From Caryophanales bacterium (lineage in GTDB: Bacteria > Bacillota_I > Bacilli_A > RFN20 > CAG-826), in NCBI GenBank assembly GCA_016290145.1, contig JAEESX010000008.1, positions 1-37,624 on the forward strand: a DNA stretch of 37,624 bases, written 5' to 3'. Positions 10,441-19,936 of the stretch are shown here, piece by piece. Position numbers and translations under genes: made by a program. The first letter of the stretch is position 1. Every line of letters begins with the position of its first letter. The notes beneath the pieces are model-generated. The model made no database searches, was not told where the DNA came from, and saw only the letters and a program-made list of their open reading frames with translations.

Positions 10441-11343
10441 TTATTCTCCTAATATTTTTCTAGCTGTGGATTTATCTTTACCAAGTTGAATCTTTAAGGC
10501 TGCTAAGGATTCAAATTTTCTTTCATCTCTAATGAATTGAATGAATTCAACGAAGATATTCTTTCCATAAATGTTTTCATCAAAGTCTAATAAGTGAACT
10601 TCGATAATTGGTTCGTTAAGTGGATTGATGGTTGGGTGGGTACCAACATTAATAATGGCCTTGTATTGTTTATCAAAAACATAACCATATCCCACATAAA
10701 CACCATTCTTTGGATAAATGTATTCATATTCTAAAGAAAGGTTCGCGGTTGGGAAGTCTAGGTCTCTACCTTTTTTATACCCCACCATAACAGTACCGTT
10801 AATACGATATGGTCTACCAAGCATAGAGGCGACTTCTTCCATCTTGCCTTCTTTAATTAACGCAATAATGTTTCTTGAGGAAATTTTATTTCCTCCAATA
10901 TTCTCAAAGTCATTAACTTTGACATTAAAGAATAACTTCAAATAATCAACATCGCCTTCCGCACGGACACCAAAACGATAGTCTGGTCCGCAGCATATTT
11001 GATATGGATTAATTTGTTTTAATACTTTTTCAATGAACTCATCTTTTGTGGCGTTCACCACTTCTTTATTGAAGTCCATCAAATATAAATAATCGACACC
11101 GAGTTCTTCAAATAGATCCGCTTTATCAGCGATTGATGTGATGCAGTTATCACTTGTTTTATTACCTAAGACATAAGCTGGTGATTGGTTAAAGGAAAAG
11201 ACACCTAACTTGTAGCCTTCTTTTTTTGCTTTCTTTATTAGTGCTTGGTGACCTAAATGAACACCATCAAAGAAGCCTAAACAGAGGATTAGGTCATTAA
11301 CTTGTTCGAGTTTTTCTCCTAATTCAAATTGAACTATCTCCAT
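10441..11343 (-). CDS. ribF: Bifunctional riboflavin kinase/FAD synthetase
   Basis: LGFFDGVHLGHQALI...CGPDYRFG; riboflavin kinase part RPYRINGTVMVGYKKGRDLDFPTANL. Confidence 0.95.
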   Translation of the reverse strand: MEIVQFELGEKLEQVNDLILCLGFFDGVHLGHQALIKKAKKEGYKLGVFSFNQSPAYVLGNKTSDNCITSIADKADLFEELGVDYLYLMDFNKEVVNATKDEFIEKVLKQINPYQICCGPDYRFGVRAEGDVDYLKLFFNVKVNDFENIGGNKISSRNIIALIKEGKMEEVASMLGRPYRINGTVMVGYKKGRDLDFPTANLSLEYEYIYPKNGVYVGYGYVFDKQYKAIINVGTHPTINPLNEPIIEVHLLDFDENIYGKNIFVEFIQFIRDERKFESLAALKIQLGKDKSTARKILGE

Positions 11344-12196
11344 AATCGTTTATTCCTCTTTGGCAGATATATTGACCATCTACGTATTTATATATGGCAA
11401 TCACCATATGATTTTTATCTGCGACTAATATTGTACCATGACCTTCATAAATATTTTCCTTTAAATTTACACCATGAGAAGCGTGAACCGCCCACTTGTC
11501 ATTTAAAATGACGATTGGCACTACTTTACTTAAAACATCATAGTTATCCAAAAGATGCTCTTCACTCACTTCTGAAACATCAATCGCATCTTCAATATTA
11601 AATGGTCCAACCTTAGTTCTTCTAAGTGCGGTTAGATAACCAATATTTCCAAGTTTTTCAGCGATAGTTTCACCTAATACACGGATATATGTTCCCTTAG
11701 AAACTTTCGCTCTAAATGTGATTGTGTCTTCACTAAAATCTAATAGTTCTAATTCATAGATATTGATGTCTCTTGCAGGTCTATCAACTTCAATGCCTTG
11801 CAAAGCAAGATGATAGAGTTTTTGACCTTTATATCTCACAGAAGACACCATCGGTGGAACTTGTTTTTGAGGACCTTTTAATTCTTCAAAAACCCTTTCA
11901 ATATCTTCTTTTGAAAATGGTTTAACTTCTTGAGTTTTAATAATCTCATTAGTCTTATCTCCAGAGATTGTCTTTCCACCTAGTTTAAGTGTGGCGATAT
12001 ATTCCTTATCTAAACCATCTAAACAAATCATTGCCTTTGTGGCTCTACCGATAGAAACCACAAGTAAACCTGTAGCAAATGGATCAAGAGTACCACTATG
12101 ACCGACTTTTTTCTCATGGAAAATATGAGATATTTTGGTGACAACATCTCGACTAGTCCATTCTTCTTTTTTATCGATAAGGAAAAATCCGTTCAT
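11324..12196 (-). CDS. truB: tRNA pseudouridine(55) synthase
   Basis: MNGFFLIDKKEEWTSRDVV...KVGHSGTLDPFATGLLVV; overlaps ribF start. Confidence 0.95.
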   Translation of the reverse strand: MNGFFLIDKKEEWTSRDVVTKISHIFHEKKVGHSGTLDPFATGLLVVSIGRATKAMICLDGLDKEYIATLKLGGKTISGDKTNEIIKTQEVKPFSKEDIERVFEELKGPQKQVPPMVSSVRYKGQKLYHLALQGIEVDRPARDINIYELELLDFSEDTITFRAKVSKGTYIRVLGETIAEKLGNIGYLTALRRTKVGPFNIEDAIDVSEVSEEHLLDNYDVLSKVVPIVILNDKWAVHASHGVNLKENIYEGHGTILVADKNHMVIAIYKYVDGQYICQRGINDYGDSSI

Positions 12197-12237
12197 ACTT
12201 TTAATTTATCTTATTAGATAATATAATATTTTTCACT

Positions 12238-13434
12238 ATGAAGGCAATTCGTACATTACTTGCGTGTATCCGTAAAGCGGATCAAACATATAACCTTATC
12301 AATCATGGCGATAAGATTATCGTCGGTTTATCTGGTGGTAAAGACTCTATGGCTTTACTCTACTGTTTAAACCTCTATCGCAAGTTCTCTCATACTGAAT
12401 TCGAGCTTCAACCTGTCACATTAGATTTAGGCTTCCCTGGATTTAATCCAAAACCATTAGAAGAATTCTGTGAATCCATGGGGTTAAAACTCGTTGTTAG
12501 CAATAGCAAAGAAGTCTATGAAATACTTTGTATTCAACAAGAAAAACAACACTTAAAACACTTACCATGTTCTATTTGTTCCCGTATGAAGAAAGCGGCA
12601 ATTAACAAAGTCGCTAATGAAATGGGATTCAATAAAGTCGCATTTGCGCATCACGCAGATGACGCAATTGAAACATTATTAATGAACCAAATCTATGGAG
12701 CAAGAATTGCTACATTTGCACCAAAGATGCATTTAGAAAATGCGAACATCGACTTCATTAGACCATTCTTACTTGTACACGAAAAAGACATTAAGTCTTT
12801 TATTAAAGAAGAAAATATCAATGTTGTGGGTTCATCTTGCCCTGCAGATAAGCACACCACTAGAGAAGATATTAAAGTCTTATTAAATGATATTTATCAT
12901 CAATTCCCTAAATCTAAAGAAAGCTTCTTATCGATGATCAGTAATTACGAACAAGAAGATTTATGGGGAAATGAGATATATCAACAAATCAATCAAGAAG
13001 GATTAACTCTTAAACCAGTTGTTACTCCTATTGATATGTGGAACGTCACAAATATCAGAGAATTAGTCTTTAGAAAAGAACAAAATGTTCCTTATGAAGA
13101 AGATGAAATCTTAGAAGAACAACTACAAGCTAAAACATATCTTATTTATCTAAAAGATAAAGTGATAGGCACAATTAGATATAGATATGTAAATGGTGCC
13201 TATAAAGTAGAACGCTTCGCAATTCTTAAAGAATACCGTGGCAAAGGATACGGAAAACAAGTGTTCAATTACTTCGTTGATATGCTTGCCGCAGACTTTA
13301 ATCCTTGCACTATAACACTTAATTCCCAAGAACCAGTTATCAAGTTCTATGAGGAATGCGGTTTCATCCCTGAAGGTGAGATGTTCCTAGAAGCAGAAAT
13401 TAAGCATATTAAAATGAACAAGATAATAAAATAA
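12238..13434 (+). CDS. TtcA-like tRNA 2-thiocytidine synthase PP-loop ATPase fused to C-terminal GNAT acetyltransferase
   Basis: PP-loop VGLSGGKDSMALLYCL, CSICSRMKKAA and FAHHADDAIETLLMN; C-terminus AILKEYRGKGYGKQVFNYFVDML...FYEECGFIPEGEMFLE is GNAT. Confidence 0.85.
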   Translation: MKAIRTLLACIRKADQTYNLINHGDKIIVGLSGGKDSMALLYCLNLYRKFSHTEFELQPVTLDLGFPGFNPKPLEEFCESMGLKLVVSNSKEVYEILCIQQEKQHLKHLPCSICSRMKKAAINKVANEMGFNKVAFAHHADDAIETLLMNQIYGARIATFAPKMHLENANIDFIRPFLLVHEKDIKSFIKEENINVVGSSCPADKHTTREDIKVLLNDIYHQFPKSKESFLSMISNYEQEDLWGNEIYQQINQEGLTLKPVVTPIDMWNVTNIRELVFRKEQNVPYEEDEILEEQLQAKTYLIYLKDKVIGTIRYRYVNGAYKVERFAILKEYRGKGYGKQVFNYFVDMLAADFNPCTITLNSQEPVIKFYEECGFIPEGEMFLEAEIKHIKMNKIIK

Positions 13435-13465
13435 CCAGCATTTCACTGCTGGTTATTTATTTTAT
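13431..13465. terminator. Intrinsic terminator, possibly bidirectional, between ttcA-GNAT and the lipoprotein
   Basis: ATAACCAGCAtttcacTGCTGGTTATTTATTTT. Confidence 0.8.
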
Positions 13466-13474
13466 AAATAATAA

Positions 13475-14167
13475 TTATAGTAAGTGTGTTGGAGCAGCAC
13501 TACCGAATGATAAGAAGTTGAGAGATAAATCGATATAAACAACTCCGGTAAATTGAGAGATGGTAATACGTCTAATGGTAAGGCCACCATTGCCGTATGC
13601 ACATTCCACAGTCACCGTATCATTAAGATATTCAAATGTGCTTGTGTATTCTGTGCAATGATAGTTAATAAGTGAATCTTTATCAAGCAAGCCGTTAACA
13701 ATACGTCTATATTCTTTTGTACATTCAGTGAAGCATAATCCGACATCAGTCGATGTTGAACTACCTGTATCTTCTGGGAATTTAATTGTGTAGGTGGTAT
13801 TTTGCCATTCTCCACCTTCCCATTCAAAGATATTGTTGTTGGTTGCTCTATCGCAAAGTAATGAGAGAGAATCAGGTTTATCACTGCAAGTGAATTCCAT
13901 AAAATTTTCATCTATTTGAGCGGAGAAATTATCGGATGCATATAATGGTCCTTTATTATCATTCTCATCTTTATCGAATGATTTTCTTTCACATTCAAAG
14001 ATGGAATTATTAAACATATCTGTGTATGTATCTTTAAAAAGATTATAGGCAGTCTTTTGACTGATTGTGTCTGGTGCTTTGCATTGGCAGTCATGTTCGC
14101 ATTTATTGTCACATGCACAAAGTGCGATCATTGCAAGGCCTAACACGGCAACTTTCATTAATTTCAT
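13475..14167 (-). CDS. Putative lipoprotein of unknown function
   Basis: MKLMKVAVLGLAMIALCACDNK lipobox (LCAC). Confidence 0.7.
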   Translation of the reverse strand: MKLMKVAVLGLAMIALCACDNKCEHDCQCKAPDTISQKTAYNLFKDTYTDMFNNSIFECERKSFDKDENDNKGPLYASDNFSAQIDENFMEFTCSDKPDSLSLLCDRATNNNIFEWEGGEWQNTTYTIKFPEDTGSSTSTDVGLCFTECTKEYRRIVNGLLDKDSLINYHCTEYTSTFEYLNDTVTVECAYGNGGLTIRRITISQFTGVVYIDLSLNFLSFGSAAPTHLL

Positions 14168-14251
14168 AATTTATTACCTCTAAAATAAATTTTATATCCT
14201 TGAAAAAGTATTGTTTATGAAAAAGTTTTATTAAAAATAAATTTTTGAAAA

Positions 14252-14815
14252 TTATTTTAATTTGAGGCCCACTCTAAAGGCAGGAGCGACTTCTTCACCG
14301 ATAACGTGATATTTGCCGTTACTACCATCAAATGCTAATGGCTCGAGTTTTTTCACATCAATCTTATCATCAGTTAAAACTGAATCATCCACAACGACAT
14401 TAACGATTTCACCGATTAATGTGCCGCCTTCACCCATTTCACCATCTAAAGAAACTAGCTTACATTCTAGTGTCACTGGGTATTCTTCATATAATGGAGC
14501 GTTCACATGTTCACTCTTAACTGCATGTAATCCAGCTTTTTCTATCTTTTTAGGCTCATTAGCTTTGCTAACGATACCGACATAGTCACTTGCTTCCACT
14601 GTCTTTTTTGTGGCAAATGCAACGGTAAAAGCCTTGTTTTTGCGGATGTTATCTGTGCTAACATGAGCACCTAGTGAAATGGTTATTTGATTATAGTCAT
14701 AAACACCACCCCAAGCGGCATTCATTAAATCTGGTTCACCATTTTCATCATATGTACCAATCATTAAAACTGGCATTGGGAACAAAAATGTTTTTGCGCC
14801 TAAATCTTTTCTCAT
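14252..14815 (-). CDS. Flavin reductase-like (DIM6/NTAB) FMN-binding protein
   Basis: PVLMIGTYDENGEPDLMNAAWGGVYDYNQITISLGAHVSTDNIRKNKAFTVAF. Confidence 0.85.
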   Translation of the reverse strand: MRKDLGAKTFLFPMPVLMIGTYDENGEPDLMNAAWGGVYDYNQITISLGAHVSTDNIRKNKAFTVAFATKKTVEASDYVGIVSKANEPKKIEKAGLHAVKSEHVNAPLYEEYPVTLECKLVSLDGEMGEGGTLIGEIVNVVVDDSVLTDDKIDVKKLEPLAFDGSNGKYHVIGEEVAPAFRVGLKLK

Positions 14816-14854
14816 AATTACTTACCTCATTTTTATTTTATAATAAGTTTAGTT

Positions 14855-15379
14855 ATGAACGAAAAAGAATTACTCATTAAAGGCAACGAATATTTTGTTG
14901 ACCTAGCTAAGAAAGACATCAAATTAGAGAACAGTTTAAATGAACTAGTTAAAGGGCAACATCCACCCGTTTTAGTTATCGCCTGTTCTGATTCAAGAGT
15001 GTCACCCGAAGAAATATTCTCTTTAGGACTTGGATATCTCTTTGTCATTAGAACCGCAGGTAATGTGATAAATGAAGGCGAACTTGCCAGTGTCGAATAT
15101 GGTATAGAACATCTTCATATAAAATATGTACTCGTGCTCGGACACACCCACTGTGGTGCTATACACGCATCTATACATAATGAAAAAGGAAAATATCTAG
15201 ATCCAATTCTTAATAGAATTAAAAAGAATATCCTCGATGAAAAGGATGAATATAAAGCATCCGAAAAGAACGCCTTAGAAGAAGTCAAATTCTTAAAAGA
15301 TAAATTCAAAGAATATGACGGCAAGATAGAAGCCGCAGTATACGACTTAGAAACTAGAAAGGTGAACTTCCTAGAATAA
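14855..15379 (+). CDS. Beta-class carbonic anhydrase
   Basis: LVIACSDSRVSPEEIFSLGLGYLFVIRTAGNV...VLGHTHCGAI. Confidence 0.93.
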   Translation: MNEKELLIKGNEYFVDLAKKDIKLENSLNELVKGQHPPVLVIACSDSRVSPEEIFSLGLGYLFVIRTAGNVINEGELASVEYGIEHLHIKYVLVLGHTHCGAIHASIHNEKGKYLDPILNRIKKNILDEKDEYKASEKNALEEVKFLKDKFKEYDGKIEAAVYDLETRKVNFLE

Positions 15380-15412
15380 AGAAAAGAGAGCAAATGCTCT
15401 CTTATTTCTTTT
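15380..15412. terminator. Intrinsic terminator between convergent carbonic anhydrase and rbfA
   Basis: AAGAGAGCAaaTGCTCTCTTATTTC hairpin. Confidence 0.7.
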
Positions 15413-15734
15413 CTTTTAATAATTCTTCAATTCTTGCTTCTTTTTTGTAGCCTTCATCAAGAACGAAACTAATTTCTGGAATACGTCTAGTGTCCATCTT
15501 ACTAGCGAGTTCGCTACGGATGAATCCTTTAGAATGTTCTAAGACTTCTAATCCTTCTTTAATTTCTTCTTCTTTAATAAAGGAGACATAGACTTTCGCA
15601 TAGGAGAAGTCATTACTGACTTTGACTTCTGGAATGGTGACAAATCCTAAGTGAGGATTTTTTAAATCGAATTGAATGATCTCGGCAATATTCTTACGAA
15701 TGAGTGTCGCGATTCTCTCTTGTTTATTGGCCAT
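15402..15734 (-). CDS. rbfA: Ribosome-binding factor A
   Basis: MANKQERIATLIRKNIAEIIQFDLKNPHLGFVTIPEVKVSNDFSYAKVYVSF. Confidence 0.93.
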   Translation of the reverse strand: MANKQERIATLIRKNIAEIIQFDLKNPHLGFVTIPEVKVSNDFSYAKVYVSFIKEEEIKEGLEVLEHSKGFIRSELASKMDTRRIPEISFVLDEGYKKEARIEELLKEKK

Positions 15735-15736
15735 AA

Positions 15737-17578
15737 TTACTTACCGGCTTCTTCCACCATTTCGTAGCCTTCAATAATGTCGTTTTCTTTAACATCATTG
15801 TAGCCATCAAGAAGGATACCACATTCGAATCCTTTCTTAACCTCTTTTGCTTGGTCTTTTTCTCTTTGCAAGGATGCGATTTTGCCTTCAAAGACAATGA
15901 CGCCATCTCTTAACAAACGAATTGGAGAATTGTTTCTAATGACACCGTCAACGATCATACAACCGCAGATGGTACCGAGTTTAGAAACTTTGAATAATCT
16001 TCTGACTTCCGCTTGGCCAGTAACACGTTCCACCATAGTAGGTGCAAGCATACCTTTCATCGCGGCTTGAATTTCTTCAATTAAAGCGTAGATGATACGG
16101 TGTAATCTGATTTCCACCTTTTCTTCTTCAGCTTTCGCTCTGGTCTTAGAATCAGGTCTCACGTTGAAGCCATAAATAATGGCTTTAGAGGCACTGGCTA
16201 ACAAGACATCGCTTTCAGTAATCGCGCCAGAAGTTGCTCTTACGATATTAATCTTAATTGTTTCATTAGATAATTTTTCTAATGAGGATTTAACAGCTTC
16301 CGCAGAACCTGTGCTATCAGCTTTAATGATGATGTTGATGTTTTGCATTTCGCCTTCTTTTGCTTTAGCAAATAAGTCGTCTAAGCTAGCAGCGGATGAT
16401 TTATTCATCTCTTTTGCTTCTTTAATCATCTTACGTTTTAAAGCGATTTCACGTGCTTCTTGTTCAGTTGGGAACGCCATGAAGCGGTCACCTGCTAATG
16501 GGACTTCCGCAATACCGATAACGGAGACTGGTGTACTAGGTGTAGCCACTTGAAGAACTTTCTTAAATTCATTAGTCATTCTTCTGACTTTGCCATATCC
16601 TGTACCAACTACTAAATAGTCACCTTCACGTAAGGAGCCGTTTTGGACTAATAAAGTAGCTTTTGGACCTTCGTTCTTATCGAGTTTTGCTTCAAGAACT
16701 GTACCTAAAGCATAACGATCTGGGTTAGCTTTAAGTTCACCCATTTCCGCAACTGTTAAGATAGCTTCTAATAAGCCGTCGATGTTTTGTTTCTGCTTTG
16801 CAGAAATTTCCACAGCGATGACATCTCCACCATAATCTTCCACAACGATTTCATGGGCCATTAATTCATTCTTGACTCTACTTGGATCAGCACCTGGTTT
16901 ATCCATTTTGTTAATTGCAACAATAATTGGAACGCCAGCGGCTTTTGCGTGGTCGATAGCTTCAATTGTTTGAGGCATAACACCATCATCCGCAGCAACC
17001 ACTAAGACAACGATATCTGTAACGCTTGCGCCACGAGAACGCATCGCGGTAAAGGCTTCGTGCCCAGGAGTGTCAATAAATGTAATCTTTTGTCCATTAA
17101 TTTCTTTTTGGTAAGCACCAATTTCTTGACTAATACCACCAACTTCACCAGCGACTAAGTTTGAGTTTCTAACTGCATCGATGAGTGTGGTTTTACCATG
17201 GTCAACGTGTCCCATAATGGTAACAACTGCTGGACGTGGTTTTAATTTAGATGGATCATCATTAATTTCAACTTCTTCGAAGTTTTCGGCAGCGACAATC
17301 TTTTTCTTTTCAAAGTCGTAGCCAAATTCCAAACATACAGTACCGATGAGTTCATCATCTAAGACTGTATTGATGGTAATCATTTTTCCTTGTAAGAAAA
17401 GGAATTTAATAATATCCCCAACAGGAATATTTAGAGATTTAGAGAGTTCACCAACGGTAATAGCGCCTGTATAGGTGAAGACACCACCATTGACTTTGGT
17501 TCTCACTTTATCAGTGGTTACTTTCGTGGAAACGTTAGCTTCACGATTAAACCCTGGTTTTTTGTTGTTCTTTCCCAT
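15737..17578 (-). CDS. infB: Translation initiation factor IF-2
   Basis: G domain [22 protein letters not shown]...DTPGHEAF...NKMDK; short N-terminal region. Confidence 0.97.
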   Translation of the reverse strand: MGKNNKKPGFNREANVSTKVTTDKVRTKVNGGVFTYTGAITVGELSKSLNIPVGDIIKFLFLQGKMITINTVLDDELIGTVCLEFGYDFEKKKIVAAENFEEVEINDDPSKLKPRPAVVTIMGHVDHGKTTLIDAVRNSNLVAGEVGGISQEIGAYQKEINGQKITFIDTPGHEAFTAMRSRGASVTDIVVLVVAADDGVMPQTIEAIDHAKAAGVPIIVAINKMDKPGADPSRVKNELMAHEIVVEDYGGDVIAVEISAKQKQNIDGLLEAILTVAEMGELKANPDRYALGTVLEAKLDKNEGPKATLLVQNGSLREGDYLVVGTGYGKVRRMTNEFKKVLQVATPSTPVSVIGIAEVPLAGDRFMAFPTEQEAREIALKRKMIKEAKEMNKSSAASLDDLFAKAKEGEMQNINIIIKADSTGSAEAVKSSLEKLSNETIKINIVRATSGAITESDVLLASASKAIIYGFNVRPDSKTRAKAEEEKVEIRLHRIIYALIEEIQAAMKGMLAPTMVERVTGQAEVRRLFKVSKLGTICGCMIVDGVIRNNSPIRLLRDGVIVFEGKIASLQREKDQAKEVKKGFECGILLDGYNDVKENDIIEGYEMVEEAGK

Positions 17579-17634
17579 ATTAACACCTCTTCTTTCTTAC
17601 TAATTTATGCTCAAAGAGCATTATCGATTAAATA

Positions 17635-19314
17635 CTAGCGATCATCGTCATCGTAGTATTCATCGTAATCGTCGTAATCGACATCGTCATCGTATTCGTC
17701 TTCTTGCTCTTTGTCTTCTTCTTCCATTTCACGAAGTTCTTCTTCAGTGTAGATAGACATACGAGCGGCACCAGATGTGTCGAGGGCGCCTTTAGAAGAT
17801 TCATCAGATGTTTCTTCTTTCTTCTTTTTGCTAAACTTGCGGTCTTTCTTAGCGTTTTGTTTGTTGCTTTCTTCAGAAAGTGATTTTTCAAGGTCTTCAA
17901 GAGATGTGGTTGTTTTAACCTCTTTTTTGACTTCGACTTCCACTGGTTTTTCTTCAGAAACTGGAGCGACTTCAACAGGAGCTTCTTCAACTTTCTTGCT
18001 GACTTTGACTTCAGCTTTTTCGCTTTGTTCTTCTAAAGCTTCTTGAAGTTCAGTGTTATCTTCTTCTGCTTCATAAGTACGATCTTGTGGAGCAACATAG
18101 CCTTCTGGTAAACCAGGTAAGACAGAAACTTGAGCTTCTTCTTGAGCTTTGAATTGAGCGGCAAGCTTTTCGTATGCGGCTTTGGCTTTGAGTTCTGTAT
18201 CGATAGCTTGTAATTCTTCGAGTGTTTGGAATTCAATACCTTCTTCCGCTGCCACTGTTTCAGTTTTGATATCGATGTTGTATCCGGTTAATTTGACCGC
18301 TAAACGGACGTTAACACCTTTCTTACCGATTGCTAAAGAGAATGAGTCATCTTTAACAATGGCTAATGCTGATTTGCTTTCTTCATCAACTTTAATACCA
18401 ACAACGTGTGCAGGTTTTAAAGCTTCCATGATGAATAATCCTGGAACATCGCTATAAGCGATAATATCGATCTTTTCTTTGGCTTGTCCATTGCCTAATT
18501 GACCGACAACTTTTTGGATTCTTGATCCGTTAGGACCGATACATGCACCAGCAGGATCGATATTTGGATCATCTGTATAAACTGCTACTTTACTTCTTTC
18601 GCCAGCTTCACGAGCAATACCTTTAATGACAATTGTGCCATTATAGACTTCACTGATTTCTTCAGTGAATAAGCACTTTAAGAAGCCTTCGCTAGAACGT
18701 GTAACAACGATGTGTGCACCTTTTGTACCACTATCAACATTGTTAACGAATAATTTGATGGATTCGCCAACATTGAACTTTTCATCACCAATCATTTGTT
18801 TGTGAGGTAAGAAAACACTTGTTCTACCAATGTTGATGGTTAAGCCACGTTCATCAGCTTTTTCGACTTTACCGGTAATCATAGTTCCGATTTTGTCTTT
18901 GAAGTTTTCAAATAAAACATCTTTTTCAGCTTCAGCGAGCTTTTGTTTTAAAATGCTCTTCACGCTCATAGCGATAGCTTTGGTTAATTCTTCTGGTGAA
19001 GATGGAATAATTAATTCATCTCCAGCTTTGTACTTTTTGCCATCTTTTAAAGCGTTTGCATCTTCGACACTGATTTCTAAGAAATCATCTTCGACTTCTT
19101 TGACAACCTTTTTGACTTGGCACATGTCGATATTGCCAGTTTCGGCGTCGATTGTGACTCGGACACAGTCATCTTCTTCAGTAGCACCGATTTGCTTTTT
19201 GTAGCCTTTTGTCATTGCTTCTTTTAATGCAGCAATGATGACTTCTTTACTGATTCCTTTGCTAGCTTCTAACTCATTTAAGCCTTCAAGGAATACCTTT
19301 CCGTTAATAGCCAT
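17635..19314 (-). CDS. nusA: Transcription termination/antitermination protein NusA with long acidic C-terminal tail
   Basis: NusA N-domain, S1, KH (DPAGACIGPNGSRIQKVVGQL; LAIGKKGVNVRLAVKLTGYNIDIK); C-terminus EEDKEQEDEYDDDVDYDDYDEYYDDDDR. Confidence 0.96.
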   Translation of the reverse strand: MAINGKVFLEGLNELEASKGISKEVIIAALKEAMTKGYKKQIGATEEDDCVRVTIDAETGNIDMCQVKKVVKEVEDDFLEISVEDANALKDGKKYKAGDELIIPSSPEELTKAIAMSVKSILKQKLAEAEKDVLFENFKDKIGTMITGKVEKADERGLTINIGRTSVFLPHKQMIGDEKFNVGESIKLFVNNVDSGTKGAHIVVTRSSEGFLKCLFTEEISEVYNGTIVIKGIAREAGERSKVAVYTDDPNIDPAGACIGPNGSRIQKVVGQLGNGQAKEKIDIIAYSDVPGLFIMEALKPAHVVGIKVDEESKSALAIVKDDSFSLAIGKKGVNVRLAVKLTGYNIDIKTETVAAEEGIEFQTLEELQAIDTELKAKAAYEKLAAQFKAQEEAQVSVLPGLPEGYVAPQDRTYEAEEDNTELQEALEEQSEKAEVKVSKKVEEAPVEVAPVSEEKPVEVEVKKEVKTTTSLEDLEKSLSEESNKQNAKKDRKFSKKKKEETSDESSKGALDTSGAARMSIYTEEELREMEEEDKEQEDEYDDDVDYDDYDEYYDDDDR

Positions 19315-19328
19315 AAAATAAATTCTCC

Positions 19329-19778
19329 TTAAAATTTAATTGCTAAACGTATCTTTGATATATTCGATTTTTGTATATCAACCACTTTTGTTCTGGTTTT
19401 CACTCTGTATTCCAAAGTGATTTTCTCTTCATCTTGGCCCACCAGTGTGCCTTCATAGATATTTTCTCCATTAATAGGATTCACTAAGTGCACATGAATG
19501 TATCTATTCACGTAATCACCTAATTTATCCTTATTAAGAGGCTTTTCCGCTCCTAAAGAAGAAATATCTAGGGTATAGGAGTTTTCGAATGGATTGAGTT
19601 CATCTAAATACTCATTAAGAACTCTACTGACTTCAACGATGGCTTCCATATCAATTGGTTCCACGCGGTCCACAACGATGGATAATAAACGTTCACCTTT
19701 TTCAATATGGGAATTAATTGAAATTAATTCATAACCGATTTCTTGAAGTTTAGATCTAATTAATTGTTCTAATTCCAT
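19329..19778 (-). CDS. rimP: Ribosome maturation factor RimP
   Basis: 149 aa upstream of nusA: ...DISSLGAEKPL...YVNRYIHVHL; canonical rimP-nusA order. Confidence 0.9.
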   Translation of the reverse strand: MELEQLIRSKLQEIGYELISINSHIEKGERLLSIVVDRVEPIDMEAIVEVSRVLNEYLDELNPFENSYTLDISSLGAEKPLNKDKLGDYVNRYIHVHLVNPINGENIYEGTLVGQDEEKITLEYRVKTRTKVVDIQKSNISKIRLAIKF

Positions 19779-19797
19779 ACTTCCCTCCTAATCCCCT

Positions 19798-19838
19798 AAA
19801 AACAAAGAGTGGCCTCTCGGTCACTCTTGTTAAAGAGT
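19798..19838 (-). promoter_or_regulatory. Leader attenuator of the rimP-nusA-infB-rbfA operon: terminator (19798-19827) with competing antiterminator hairpin (19823-19838)
   Basis: Minus strand ACTCTT-TAAC-AAGAGT versus AGAGTGACC-GAGA-GGCCACTCT-TTGTTTTTAG; AAGAGT is shared by both hairpins. Confidence 0.7.
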
Positions 19839-19867
19839 ATAGCGCGTTTCTTTCAAAACGCAGTATG

Positions 19868-19895
19868 ATTATAACACCTAAAATACTTGTTGCAA
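19868..19895 (-). promoter_or_regulatory. Promoter of rimP-nusA operon (TTGCAA, 16 bp, extended -10 TGTTATAAT)
   Basis: Minus strand TTGCAA CAAGTATTTTAGGTGT TATAAT; predicted TSS near 19861. Confidence 0.7.
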
Positions 19896-19924
19896 CTATT
19901 ATTTAAAAATAATGGAAAATCCAA

Positions 19925-19930
19925 TATAAT
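19925..19930 (+). promoter_or_regulatory. -10 box of candidate ncRNA promoter
   Basis: TATAAT with the first paired base of stem A (G19937) 7 nt downstream; -35 weak (TTTAAA 19902-19907). Confidence 0.55.
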
Positions 19931-19936
19931 ATTTTT

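Noticed and set aside
17628-17990. Lysine/threonine-rich minus ORF overlapping nusA tail
   Set aside because: Alternate frame of the low-complexity nusA linker; composition is a by-product of GAA/GAT-rich codons.
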